Source: Agrostemma githago (taxonomy: Eukaryota > Streptophyta > Magnoliopsida > Caryophyllales > Caryophyllaceae). From it: a stretch of DNA of 64,000 bases. The position numbers and the translations under genes were made by a program. The notes under the pieces are model-generated. The model searched no databases, was not told where the DNA came from, and worked only from the letters and a program-made list of their open reading frames with translations. Positions 12,651 to 24,895 of the stretch are shown piece by piece. Where the stretch lies: contig OY288249.1 of the NCBI GenBank assembly GCA_958450325.1, positions 62,932,166 to 62,996,165 of the forward strand. Direction: 5' to 3'. Positions within the stretch are counted from its first letter, which is position 1; the number at the start of each line of letters is the position of its first letter.

Positions 12651-13110
12651 TAAAAAAAAATAACGCGATTTATCTTCAGAACATAAACCCGCTCCCCCAA
12701 CTCCCCCAAAAAGACGACGAAGAAGAAGACGACGACGGCAAACGACGACCACACCGGCGACGCAGAAATCTCCGGCGACCCCTATCCTACCCAGATCCGG
12801 CACCATCACCCTAGTTCGATCCCAAAACAAAATTGAAACCCTAAGTCCCATAAACCCAGATCCGGCGAACCCTGCCGGCGGCGACCCATAATCCGGCGAA
12901 CGAACCCTGAACCCCCGACAGACTTCGCCGGCGCACCCCCACCCCCACGCGCTACGAAATTGCCGGCGAACCCCCCTCCCCCCCCCCCCCTCACGCGCGA
13001 CCCTGCCGGCGTACCAGAATCCGGCGAAGGCTGCCCCGACCCCCCGGCGTACTCTAACCCGACCCAGCCCCGAAAAACCCTAACCCGACCCCCCAAATCT
13101 CAGGTATGTT
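12651..13110 (+). other. GC-rich leader region of CACTA-1
   Basis: C-rich block with repeated ccggcgaacc motifs, much richer in GC than its surroundings. It lies where a CACTA promoter and first exon normally sit, but I cannot define a coding exon. Confidence 0.35.
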
Positions 13111-14086
13111 GCTGTTTACTGTTAGTTCAATTAGGTTAATGTTTTTATTAGTTTAATTTTACATAATTAGTTCAATTAGTTTACGATTTAATCGTTAGTT
13201 TACGGTTTACTGTTTAATTTTTACTCAATTAGTTAAATTAATTAGATTAATTTTTACTTAATTTTAACTCAATTAGTTTACTAAACTGTTTTGATTAAGT
13301 TAGATTAATAATTAGTATAATAACTATGGTGATTAGATTATATGATGATTATGTATGGTTAATTAGTTAATTAGATTGTAGGGTGATTATGTTAATTAGG
13401 TTAGTTAGTTTAGTAATTAGGTTAATTAGGTTAATTAGTATATTAATTAGGTTAATTAGTATGTGAATTAGGTTAATTAGTATGTGAATTAGGTTAGATT
13501 TCGTTTTATTGTTAGACGGTAATTGTAGTATGTTAATTAGTTTAGTTAGTATGTTAATTAGGTATTAGTGATTATTGTATTAGGTTAGAAATTGTGTTAT
13601 TAGATTAGTAGTAGTAGTATGTACTAGTATAATGAATTAGATTTGTTGAGATAGATGATTAGTAGTATTAGTAGTAGATTAATTAGTAGTGTTAGTAGGA
13701 CTACATTAGTAGTGCTAGTAGTAGTATTACTAATCTACTACTAATATTACATTAAAATACTTCATTACTACTACTAATGCTACTACTAATATTACTAATA
13801 CTAATAACCTACTACTAATACTATGTACTACTAATACTACTACTAATCTAGTACAACAAATCTACTAACACTACTACTACTAATCTAGCTAATACTTTAC
13901 TAATTTACTACTATTCTACTATACTACTACACAACTACCAATCTTCTTCTACTTCACAACTACTAATCTATTACTAATACTAATTTTCTACTACTACTAC
14001 TAATTTCCTACTTCTACTTTTACTACTACCACTACTACTAATTTTCTACCACTACCACTAATACTAATTTTGTACTACTACTACTA
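13111..14086. repeat. Low-complexity AT-rich tract with strand-asymmetric halves
   Basis: The left half is built of TTAG/TAGTA units, the right half of CTACTA/ACTAAT units, switching near 13735. The right half is therefore a loose reverse complement of the left. No coding signal. It occupies the place where transposase exons would be expected. Confidence 0.7.
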
Positions 14087-14406
14087 CTATCATCGACGAT
14101 GACGTCTACCAAGAGAGTGTGGTTGGTAATAATCAGCCGATGTCATCAACTCTGATCGAAGACACTGACGTCAATGAAGAAGAATATGTAGTTGAAGTTG
14201 CTGGTGCTGTAGGGGAGGACGACGAGTTTGCCGACTGGATTGTTCCTGAGGGAGAGGGTGATGAGGACGATGACTTGGTCATCGACGATGAAGATGACGG
14301 TGATGAGGTGAATACTGACTGGGACGATGATGATGAAGACGGGGACGAGGGGTTCATTGAACCGCACACCGACGCGGACAGTGACGGTGACAGTGACGAT
14401 AATTAG
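14087..14406 (+). pseudogene. Acidic C-terminal remnant of CACTA transposase (TnpD-type)
   Basis: Open frame running into ATG-less sequence on the left and ending at TAG 14404-14406. It reads a DDVYQE motif, then a very acidic tail (over a third D and E). CACTA transposases end in a similar DDVYQ plus acidic tail, so I read this as the last exon remnant of the transposase after internal deletion. As a free-standing gene it has no start codon of its own. Confidence 0.5.
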
Positions 14407-14560
14407 CAATTATGTAGTTGTTTGTATCTTATTCGCATAAGTTGTAATTTATTTATTTGTAATTGAAGACTATTTTGGTACTTAATGAAATTCCTGCTTT
14501 ACCCTAAACGAACTGACTCTACAGTTTAACTTTGCGCAAACATATTTTGTAGACGTGATT

Positions 14561-16054
14561 ATGGCAGGTAGCAGTGAGATGCTGACGGGGGCCAGCAGCC
14601 ATGGTGACCATATGGAGGAGGACGTGCCTAGGACTCCTGTCATCCTAGGTGTGGACGCTGTCCAGGAAGTCGGAGCGACGGTCTACGTTGCCACGCCTGG
14701 GAAATCGTACCTATCACGGCAGAAAGTGCCTTCCGCTACTTGGTGAGTTTTAGTTGTTGTAACCAGTTCTTTTCTAAATTTTCACTCATTTATTTGCTTC
14801 ACATTATCATAATTGACTTGTGTAGGTGGGACGACAAGAAGTACTCTGAGTATATGCGGGATTCCGTAGTCATGACGTATGCGTCCACCCCTGGCGCCTA
14901 CCGTAGCTGGACGGAGGCGCCACCGGAAGCTCGGGAAGCGATGTATATGCACTTCGCGGTAATTACCTCGTCTGTGTTTCTAAGGTTTTCGTTGCACGAT
15001 TTATACATTCAATTGTAGCTAACGAATCTTTTTTTGACAAACAGAAGAGAGTGCGTATAGACCTGGGGTACGACCTCAGGTCGGATTATGAGAGTCGGAT
15101 TAAGAAGAAGATAACCGACTTATTCCAGCGAGCTGTCCCGAGGGTCGAGAAGGCGGAATGGATTCCGCAAGAGAAGTGGGAGATATTGAAGAAGAACGCT
15201 GCCGACCCAAGCTTCAAAAAGAAATCGGCGATTAAGTCGTTGAACAGGAGAGGTGGGCAGGTGGACGGGGTGGCCAAACCCACTAGCTGCCTTGGAAGTA
15301 GGAGTGCAGCAACAACCTTCGCGCAGTTGGTAAGTGCTTACAACACAAGTAAAAAATTTGAGTATAATTCAATATATACTATTGGTAAATAAATGCTGAA
15401 AATTTTAATACTGTTATAAGAAGGGCCCATCTGCAACCCCGGTCCAGCTCTTGGAGAAGACGAAGAAGGGGAAAGACGGCAAGTGGATTGACCCTAGAGG
15501 ACCGGAGATCGTTGTGAGTAGTAGTAATGTTTTTAAAAAATATACTAGGCATGAAAATTACGATGTGATAGTATGTGTTCCTAAATTTATAACACTGTTT
15601 CATGTTGCTGTTTCAGGAGAGCTACGAGAAAGCGGTGGAGGAGGCACGCGCCTCTGATCAAGCACCCAACACCTTGAAGATCTTCCATGATGTGTCAGGT
15701 GGCTACAACTCGAAGAAAAGGTTTTGGGGGATAGGTAACGTGGCGAAAGAGCTCTTTCGCCCATGCTTGAACCGTGGTAAGGAGGTATCTGCGGACACAT
15801 ACCTACCCACCGCCACCTCGCAGGAACGCACACTCAACGACCGTATGGAAGATAAATTCGAAAGACAAGAAGAGCGCCTAAAGACATGGGAGAAGAGGTG
15901 CGAAGAGCAGGACCAGTTTATTCAGTTCATGAGGGAACGGTTCGCCATGGGGAACGAGGGATGCGGTGGAGGACCACGCATGACTAGGCGCGACGATGAC
16001 GACAACAACGATGGTCATCCCTTTGGTTCGGAGCAGATTGAGTCCCTTTCGTAG
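14561..16054 (+). CDS. TnpA-like CACTA protein with plant transposase (Ptta/En/Spm, PF03004-type) domain
   Basis: CDS is join(14561-14742, 14826-14958, 15045-15329, 15421-15513, 15617-16054): 1131 nt, 376 residues, all introns short with GT-AG ends and phases that fit. The middle holds the family pattern: a W-I-P-x-x-K-W block, then KKKS..KSLNRRGG, then K.GKW.D.....I.ESYE. The C-terminal part is a predicted coiled coil (DKFERQEERLKTWEKRCEEQ) followed by a D/N-rich tail. Family proteins bind subterminal repeats and help transposition and demethylation of CACTA elements. The absence of stops or frameshifts suggests the copy is fairly young. Confidence 0.8.
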
Positions 16055-16388
16055 GTAGTTCCGCTATCTTATGTTACTTGTTTAGATTCTGGTTGCATTG
16101 TGTGTATATATTTTACCAACTCCTAGATAGAATTCTGAACCTAGCGCTGGTTGTCTTTGTAATATTTTCATTTTCTATAATAGTATACTAGTTTATGTTT
16201 GTTTCGTTTTGTGGAGTTTTGTGAAGAAGACATGTACGAGAGCTTTGATTGGAGTTATTGATGGACTTTTGTTTGGGATGTGGTGCTGTTGTCGTTTGTT
16301 GTAGGAGTGGGTTGGTTAATTGCAGCTTGTTTTATTTCGCGCATACGGGGAGCTGAAAACAAAGAAACGGTTTTTTTGTTAATAGGCA

Positions 16389-16646
16389 TTGCGTGGGATT
16401 AGCCGACGCAAAGTCAAACATTCTGTTGACTTTGCGTCGGCTAATCCCACGCAAAGCCTCTCAGTCAGATCTCAGTCAATGGGTTTGCGTGGGATTAGCC
16501 GACGCAAAGTCAACAGAATGTTTGACTTTGCGTCGGCTAATCCCACGCAAACCCATTGACTGAGATCTGACTGAGAGGCTTTGCGTGGGATTAGCCGATG
16601 CAAAGTCAAACATTCTGTTGACTTTGCGTCGGCTAATCCCACGCAA
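16389..16646. repeat. Right subterminal compound palindrome of CACTA-1
   Basis: Three hairpin units (16389-16454, 16484-16551, 16579-16646), each a near-perfect inverted repeat of GCGTGGGATTAGCCGACGC around a short AACATTCTGTT-type centre. The two 28-base linkers between them (about 16456-16483 and 16552-16579) are exact reverse complements of each other. The whole 258 bases can fold as one large hairpin or as three separate ones. Confidence 0.9.
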
Positions 16647-16876
16647 AGCCCATTGACAGGGGTGTTGACCTCCATTTCTTCGTGTCGTAATAGCCGACGC
16701 AAAGCCGACGCAAATTTCATGTGTCGGATTAGCCGATGCAAAAAAAAAAATTGCGTCAAAATATAACGGCGGCCGATTGCGTCGGTTAATCCCACGCAAT
16801 CTTCAATTTGCGTCGGATTTTGTTCATTTGCGTCGGATTTGTCCGACGCAATTCCGGCTCGTTTTTTGTAGTGGAT

Positions 16877-18550
16877 GATGGCGAGAAACCTCCAAAGAAA
16901 AACACTGGAGCTTACACCCCAGAGCAGTTGCAGAGTCTGATAGCCGACGCGATCAAGACCCAACTCGGTGAAAGTACTTCCACTGGACGGTACATCAAGC
17001 CTTACACCAAAAGGATTGATGACCTGCGCATGCCTTCCGGATATCAACCCCCGAAGTTTCAGTTGTTCGATGGAAAGGGTAACCCGAAACAACATGTCGC
17101 ACACTTCGTAGAGACATGCAACAACGCTGGAACTGAGGGTGATCGCCTTGTCAAGCAGTTCGTACACTCTCTCAAGGGAATAGCTTTTGACTGGTACACG
17201 GATTTAGAAGTGGAATCAATCGACAGCTGGACTCGGATGGAAGATGAATTCCTGAACCGGTTCTACAGTACCAGACGCATCGTTAGCATGACCGAGCTGA
17301 CAAACACTGCCCAGTGGGATTTGGAGCCGGTCATCGACTACATCAACCGCTGGCGTGCGCTAAGTCTTGAATGCAAAGACCGTCTGAGTGAAGCTTCCGC
17401 GGTCAAAATGTGCATCAATGGCATGAACTGGGACCTCCTCTACATTCTACACAGGATTAAGCCGAGAAGCTTTCAGGATTTGGCAACCCGAGCACACGAC
17501 ATGGAAACTACCATCAAACAAAGGCGCGGCAAAAACCGAGCGTCTTCTTCTAAAGCGCCTGGTGAGAAGAAGGAATTCAAGAAGACCGAAAAAGGGTCAA
17601 AAACAAAAGAGGCAATGATCGTCGACGCAGGTAGTGGACTAGTCAAGATCTCAGGCAGGTCAAAAGATGATAAACGGAATGAATCATTCTCCTATGACTA
17701 CCGACGGAATAGGCCTACATTGAAAGAGCTGCAGGCTAAGAAGTACCCGTCAGGGATGCTCGACGATCTGCTAGAGAAGAAGATCATACAATTACCAGAC
17801 TCTAAGCGGCCCGAGCAAGCTAATAAGACAAACGATCCTAAGTATTGTCGTTATCACAGACTGGTGAGTCACCCCATCGAGAAGTGTATAACACTGAAAG
17901 AAAAAATCATGCAGCTTTCAAGGGATGGAAAGATAGTCCTTGATCTTGACGAAACGGTGGCGACAAACCAAGCTACGGTAGTCAGAGAGCAACCGGGACA
18001 GGAGGCAACAAAAGCAGATAATGAATTGAGTGCGCATATGCTACAATTTGGGACCCTCGAGCCTGTGACATTGTGGATTTCGAGGCTAGCATCGCCACCG
18101 CCTTCAGAGTCACAAATCAAGAAAACAAGTCTTCCGGATGAAGAAGATGCGCATGATGATGAAGGATGGACCTTGGTGACATGCAAGAAGCCAAGGAAAC
18201 AAGCTAAACAAACGGTTAAGCTTGTTCACCGCCGTCGAAAACAGGCGAGGAAGCCGCAGCCTCGTAGATCCAAAGGAAAGAAGAAGTCTAAAACGATCGT
18301 CAAGCCGCATGTCCTACCCGAGGATCTGTTGGAACAGGAGCCACTTATTCCGATTACTCTTGAAGAATTCTTTCCAGAAGACTACCTGGATGAAGTGGTT
18401 GTTTACACCGTCTCCGCCTCACCTGTTGATCACAGTGAAGAAGTGGATGAGAGTGACGTAAACGAACTTGAACCTTCACAGCAGGCGCAGCCTCAAAAGG
18501 AGATGAAGGTCGTTAGGGCACTGGATGGACTTCCTGCAAATATGGGATAG
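16877..18550 (+). pseudogene. gag main part, Tat element
   Basis: Continues the gag frame after the CACTA insertion. It contains a retrotransposon gag domain (FQLFDGKGNPKQHVAHF, then W....EFLNRFY) and a variant zinc-knuckle-like CRYH...HPIEKC motif, followed by a Lys/Arg-rich basic stretch. It ends at TAG 18548-18550, which is in frame with the protease region and looks like a TGG to TAG change inside a once continuous gag-pro frame. Confidence 0.85.
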
Positions 18551-20551
18551 AGACAAATATTCCATCTTCCCAAAGAGAGTCGCGAGTTGATCCTCCAAGG
18601 ACTCAAGAAGTCAGAGCTATATGCCGGCAAGATGAAGGATATAGCAGAACCCCCAGAGCAATCAAGCCAATGTCTTTCCTGCAACGCTACCTTGACTTTC
18701 TCGGATGAAGACTTACTCCTCGGATCTAAGCCTCATAATTGGCCACTCTACGTGCTCGGCTATATCAAAGAGAAAAAGGTCAAGCGAATCTTGATAGATG
18801 GAGGCTCGGGAGTCAACATAATGCCAAAAGCTACTATGAAGGAATTGGGCATCACCGTGGGGGAACTTACCATCAGTCGGACGGTTATTCACGGTTTCAA
18901 CTTGACTGGAGAGCGTGCAATCGGGATGATCCGCGTAAACCTCACCATGGATGACCTTTCTTCTGACGTGTTGTTCCATGTGATCGAAGCCAAGACATCG
19001 TATGGGTTACTGCTGGGACGACCCTGGAAGCTTGAGAATGGCATCGTCGCTTCAACCCTTCATCAATGTCTGAAGTACTACCGAGGGGGTGAAAGGAAAA
19101 TAAATGGAGATACCAAACCATTTTCCAAGGCCGACACCTTCTTCGCGGATGCAAAGTTTTTCGAGGAAGACGCAATGCCTAACGAGTTTATGCCAGCCAC
19201 CATCTCCTCAACTGGGGCTGGAGGCAAGCTGGAGAAAAACACCATCAAAAAGGATGCAGCTGCAGGTCGAACTGAAGAAAATAAAGACGAACTAAAAGAA
19301 AACAAAGTTGTTAAGTTTATCAGTCCAGTGGTAACTCCCAAGAAGCAAGAAGTGTCGATGACGCCTGCACCACCTGTCCTTCGATACATCCCGAAGTCTC
19401 GTCGCAAAGAAGGGGAGAGTCCTTTTGCAGAATGTACTCCAACAAAGACGGAATTTAGGGAGAAAAACAAACCAAGTCAAACAATTAAGCAAGAATGGGT
19501 AGCCAAGGTCACCACACCTCTGCCAAGTTCATCAGAAACCAAGATCGTCAGACCACCTTTGGATGGATTCGACAGAGCAGTTGAAGATACCCAAAGGTTG
19601 AAAGAGTTCGACAAATTTTGTAACCCCAATGCGCATAAAATGTTAGGGAAAACAGGTTACGACTATTCAAAACCAAATCCCATAGGGATGGCCGTTGACG
19701 AAATTCCAAAACCATACGGCCTTAGTAAAGCACAACAAGACGAGTATGAAAAAGAAGGCGTATGTAGAGTTGCCAAACCTGGGATAAGCTATCAACCTCC
19801 TCCACCAGTAAAGATCGGAAGCCGTAAGGAAAATGAAACTACATCATCACAACATATCACGGCGGAAGATGTCGAGGATGATGAAGCAGGGGGCACGATG
19901 GAGCCATCACCCATATCGATTTTTGATAGAATAGGTACACCCGTGGTGACAACTCGAACTTCTGTGTTTGACAGGATAGGAATGACGGATTCTTCAACAA
20001 ATCATCGTTCTGTGTTCAACAGGTTGGGCAACCAAAGGGGAAGTGAAGCAGTATTGTCAAACCCTATACCACAAAGCATCTGTCAAAAATCAGCACATCG
20101 TCGCCTAAGCGCCCAGACAAAAATGGTCTTCAGTCGGCTAGGGGTCCCCCAAAGGGATAAAGGTGAAGGTCGTCGTTCTCCTGAAGAGGAAGTGAAAATA
20201 GACGATGGTTTAAAAAGAGCAATACCTTCCCACATGAAACGCTTGCAAGCAGTGGACATCATGCAACATACACCACTCAAAGTAAGGAGTCACGTCTTGA
20301 TTCTCACTGGTCATTCAAAAAATGGTGAGCATGTTGACTCGTCATCATCAAATAGGGGCAGCATCAAGAAGGCAAAAATTTCAGAAGTGACAACCTCCTA
20401 TCATATCACGGTGGAGGAAATTCCTGACGATAACAAAGAGGTGGATGCAGACGAAGCACCTGAACCATTGGAAGACGGGGGGCAATTAACGGTAGATGAG
20501 TTGAAAGAACTCAACCGGGGACTTCTGAAGACCCACGCCCCATATATGTGA
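18551..20551 (+). pseudogene. Retropepsin-like protease region, Tat element
   Basis: In frame with gag across the TAG at 18548. The active-site motif IDGGSGVNIMP carries the DGGS variant of the aspartic-protease D-T/S-G triad, followed by the LLLGRPW motif usual for plant gypsy proteases. A linker of about 400 residues follows, with three copies of a short (S/V)(I/V)F(D/N)R(I/L)G motif near 19916-20030. The frame is lost just before the RT at about 20535-20551. Confidence 0.8.
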
Positions 20552-22430
20552 GTGCGCTGCTGACTGAGGAGGAAGAGGACGAGTACTACAAATTGTTGCT
20601 CGAGTACAAAGATGTTTTTGCTTAGAGTTACAAGGAAATGCCGGGACTCAATCCAAGGATTGTAGTACATCCTCTAGCAATAAAAAAGGGAGATAATCCT
20701 AAGAAGCAACCCCAACATCGCTTCCAGCCTGAGCTTGTCCTTGAAATTGAAAAGGAAGTAAACAAACTCATCGAAGCTGGTTTCATTCGTGAAGTTAAGT
20801 ACCCTACATGGATAGCCAATGTTGTCCCAGTCAGAAAGAAGAATGGACAGTTGCGAATATGCGTCGACTTCAGAGATCTCAATGACACATGCGCGAAGGA
20901 TGACTTCCCTCTGCCAGTTACAGAATTATTGATTGATGCAACTACTGGGCACGAAGTGCTCTCGTTCATGGATTATACTGCAGGGTATAACCAGATACAC
21001 ATAGCGCCGAAAGATCAAGAAGCCACAGCTTTCCGCACGCCGAAAGAGACATTCTGTTACATAGTCATGCCCTTCGGATTGAAGAACGCCGACGCGACAT
21101 ATCAACGAGCAATGCAGAAGATATTCGATGACATGTTGCATAAAACAATTGAATGCTACGTCGATGATGTGGTTGTCAAATCAAAGAAAAGATAAGACCA
21201 CATTAAAGACCTCCAAACTATCTTCGAAAGGCTCAGAAAATGTCAGCTGAAGATGAATCCACTCAAGTGTGCATTTGGTGTCACTTCAGGAAAATTCTTA
21301 GGATTCGTTGTCAGACATCGAGATCGACCAGACCAAAATCAAAGCGATCTGAGAAATGTCGGTGCCTAAGACATTGAGAGAATTACGCGGATTTCAGGGA
21401 CGCCTCGCATACATTAGAAGGTTCATATCCAACTTCGCAGGGCGTTGTCAGCCGTTCAACCATTTGATGAAGAAGAATGCTCCGTATGAATGGGACGATA
21501 AATGTCAACATGCTTTCGAAAGCTTAAAGAAATACTTGGATAGTGCACCTGTGCTGGGGGCACCTATTCCTGGGAAGCCACTCATCTTATACATCGCGAC
21601 ACAAGAACGGTCCCTGGGGGCAATGTGTGCTCAAGAAATTGAAGACCGCAAAGAGAGAGCACTCTACTACTTGAGTCATACTTTGGTTGGAGCTGAAGTA
21701 AATTACTCTCCAATCGAGAAAATATGTCTTGCACTGGTGTTTGCGATCCAAAAGCTGAGGCACTACATGCAAGCACACACTATACACGTGGTGTCCAAGG
21801 TAGACCCGATCAAATACATACTCTCAAGACCGGTATTGTCAGGAAGGCTCGCAAAATGGGCAGTGTTGCGGAAACAATATGATTTGGTTTTCGTGCCTCA
21901 AAAAGCTGTGAAAGGGCAAGCCATCGTCGACTTCTTCGCTGACCATCCAGTCCCAACCGAGTGGGAACTTTCTGACGACTTGCCTGGGGAAGAGATCTTC
22001 TATGTGGATGTTCTACCGGCATGGAAAATGTACTTCGACGGTTCTGCAAGACGAGACGGAGCCGGAGCTGGAGTGGTGTTTGTATCTCCACAAAGCCATT
22101 TTTTGTCATACTCCTTTTCATTAACTCAGCTATGCTCAAATAATGTAGCTGAATACCAGGCCCTCATACTTGGTCTCCAAATGGCGCTCGAGATAGGCAT
22201 TCAAGACATGGACATCTACGGAGACTCGCAGCTCATGATCAGTCAAGTCCTCGATGAATATGAAGTGCGAAAAGAGGATTTGGTCCTATATCATCAACAA
22301 GCATTCCGACTGCTAAATCAACTTGACACCATCAACATTGCTCATGTACCGAGAAGTGCCAATAAGTTGGCTGACGCGCTTGCTAACCTTGCAGCCACAT
22401 TGGCACTGGGGGCAGAAGAATCAATACAAG
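20552..22430 (+). pseudogene. Reverse transcriptase and dual RNase H, Tat element
   Basis: RT motifs are seen in order: RICVDFRDLN, D(Y)TAGYNQI, MPFGLKNA, YVDDVVVKS. Then come gypsy RNase H (ALYYLSHTLVGAE, YSPIEKICLAL) and a second archaeal-type RNase H (MYFDGSARRDGAGAGVV, AEYQALILGL, YGDSQLMI). Breaks: TAG at 20623-20625, TAA at 21193-21195, a frameshift near 21316 and TGA at 21350-21352. From 21356 the frame is open through the RNase H domains into integrase. Confidence 0.88.
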
Positions 22431-23775
22431 TTCCAGTTTATAATCGTTGGGCAATATCGTTGCTCGAGGAGGAAGAAAATAGGAACGAGACGAATATGAT
22501 CAACGTCTACACAATTGATGAAGATGATTGGCGTCAACCCATCATCGACTTCTTGGACCATCAGAAGTTGCCAGACGATCCTAGGCACAAAGTAGAGATA
22601 CGCCGACGTTCCCCGAAGTTCATCCACTTCAAAGGAACACTTTACAGGCGCTCTTTTCTTGGACAATGGTTGAGATGTCTAGGGAAGGATGAATCCACCG
22701 AAGCCATGCATGAAGCTCACTCTGGCATATGTGGAGCTCACCAGTCAGGTCCAAAACTTTATGATCGCGTCAAAAGAATGGGATACTACTGGCCTTCCAT
22801 GGTGCAAGATTGCATAGACTTCGCAAGAAAATGTGGCGCATGCCAATTCAACGCAAACTTCATACATCAGCCGCCGGAGCCATTGCATCCTATCGTCTCT
22901 TCATGGCCTTTCGAAGCCTGGGGACTCGACGTTGTTGGACCACTCACTCCCAAGGCTTCCAATGGACATGAGTACATTCTCGTCGGTACTGACTACTTCT
23001 CAAAGTGGGCAGAGCTAGTCACATTACGAGAAGTGAAGAAAGAAAATATTGTGGACTTCATCCGAACTCAAATCATCTACAGGTATGGTGTACCACAATG
23101 CATCATAACCGATAATGGAAAACCATTTGTCAACCAATTAGTGACAAGCCTAGCAGAAAAGTTCAAGTTCAAACAATACAAGTCATCAATGTACAATGCT
23201 CCTGTTAATGGTCTAACCGAAGCATTCAATAAGACGCTCTGTAACCTGCTAAGAAAAGTGGTGGAAAAGTCAAAAGGAGACTGGCATGAAAGAGTTGGCG
23301 AAGCTTTATGGGCATATCGCACTACATACAAAACGCCAACTCAAGCGACCCTGTATGCATTGGTGTATGGACCCTGTATGTGTTGCCGCTGGAGTTACAG
23401 ATCCCATCGTTGCGCATAGCCATTCAGGAAGGACTTACAGAGGATGAAAACGATAAGTTGCGTCTGGAAGAGCTAGAGGCTCTTGATGAAAAAAGGCTGC
23501 AAGCCCAACAAAAGCTTCAATGTTACCAGGCACGATTATCGCGAGCGTTCAATAAAAAGGTGCGCCCTCGTTCCTTCCAAGTAGGAGACTTGGTCCTTGC
23601 AGTATGAAGGCCGATCATTACTTCTCACAAGCCGGTAGGAAAATTCACCGCCAAGTGGGACGGTCCATATGTGGTGCGAGAAGTCTACACAAATGGTTCA
23701 TACAAAGTTGTAGATGAAGATGGTGTGCGCGTAGGCCCGATCAATGGAAAATTTCTGAAGCGCTACTATTCCTAA
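22431..23775 (+). pseudogene. Integrase, Tat element
   Basis: The zinc-binding part (H..H...C..C) ends in CGACQ, followed by the D-D-E core: D in WGLDVVGPL, D in ITDNGKPF, E in NGLTEAFNK. A frameshift near 23370-23385 and a TGA at 23605-23607 precede the C-terminal part (KFTAKWDGPYVV, ending FLKRYYS at stop 23773-23775). Not functional as it stands. Confidence 0.87.
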
Positions 23776-24229
<454 letters not shown>

Positions 24230-24895
24230 ACGAAGCACTACGAACCCCATCAAATATCTGGGTATCCAGCCTGAGGTTACTCGTAATGGGGGCACGAGTC
24301 TCCTTTCTTCCCCGACGATCATGTTTAGGATCGACCTCGGAATCTCCATCACTATTTCGATCATCCTCTTCAGCATGTTCATCCAATCTTACAACGACAA
24401 CTTCAGATTGTAATTTCCTTCTTTGCTCCTGAGGCTGATCGACAATATCTCTTTGAAGATGTCGTTTCCTTGGTTTTTGGGGATCACTATCGGTGCTACG
24501 AATGAGAATGTTCGCATTATCCCTCAAATCGTTCGGACATTTCACTTCCCACCATTTGGTGAAGCAAGGAGTGACACTTTCTTGCCAATCGAGTACCAGA
24601 CTAGGGAGATGAACTTGGACCATGCTTCTTGTAAACAGATTAATTTCCAATATCTCAACGCCTAAATACGCGTAGAGTTTCTTTTGCTGGAACCACAATC
24701 TAGCAGACCAGGAATATCCTGACAAAAGCCGAATTGTCTGCTAAATCGATGAGGGTTATAAGGTTCAACATGAAAAGCATCACCTAAACGCAGACACAAG
24801 TACGAAGAACGCATCGAGGCAAAATAATCGAGTTCAAAATTTTTGAGACTCCCGTTGTCCAACAGAACATTACAATCCAAACCAAATAAGACTCC
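24230..24895 (-). pseudogene. Antisense plant-mobile-domain (PMD-like) ORF remnant of Tat element
   Basis: On the minus strand the translation reads SSYLCLRLGDAFHVEPYNPH then RFSRQFGFCQDIPG, the R-x-x-RQFG-x-x-Q-x-IP signature of the aminotransferase-like plant mobile domain. After a frameshift near 24720 it continues into a W-rich stretch and a charged KRKR/DDRN tail. No start codon is preserved, because the upstream part is lost at the junction with copia gag near 24895. Antisense ORFs in the 3' region are known in Tat elements such as Retand and Grande. Confidence 0.6.

Larger units (their letters stand above)
11763..16873 (+). mobile_element. CACTA (En/Spm) DNA transposon, internal-deletion derivative, 5111 bp
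   Basis: Starts CACTACTAAAAACAG and ends TTTTTTGTAGTG, imperfect terminal inverted repeats of the CACTA superfamily, flanked by the 3-base duplication gat (11760-11762 and 16874-16876). Both ends carry arrays of an inverted subterminal motif built on GCGTCGGCTAATCC. Inside are an intact-looking TnpA/PF03004-type gene and only the acidic C-terminal tail of what appears to be the main transposase. The catalytic part is missing, so it is non-autonomous. It interrupts the gag of the surrounding Tat element and is younger than it. Confidence 0.93.

Noticed and set aside
14119..14406. Independent gene for an acidic protein
   Set aside because: No ATG before the acidic region in a fitting context. 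The DDVYQE motif and position fit the tail of a CACTA transposase.
11785..16860. CRISPR-like spaced repeats
   Set aside because: Repeats are inverted, vary in spacing and lie at both ends of a transposon with CACTA termini and a gat duplication. The DNA is nuclear plant DNA.
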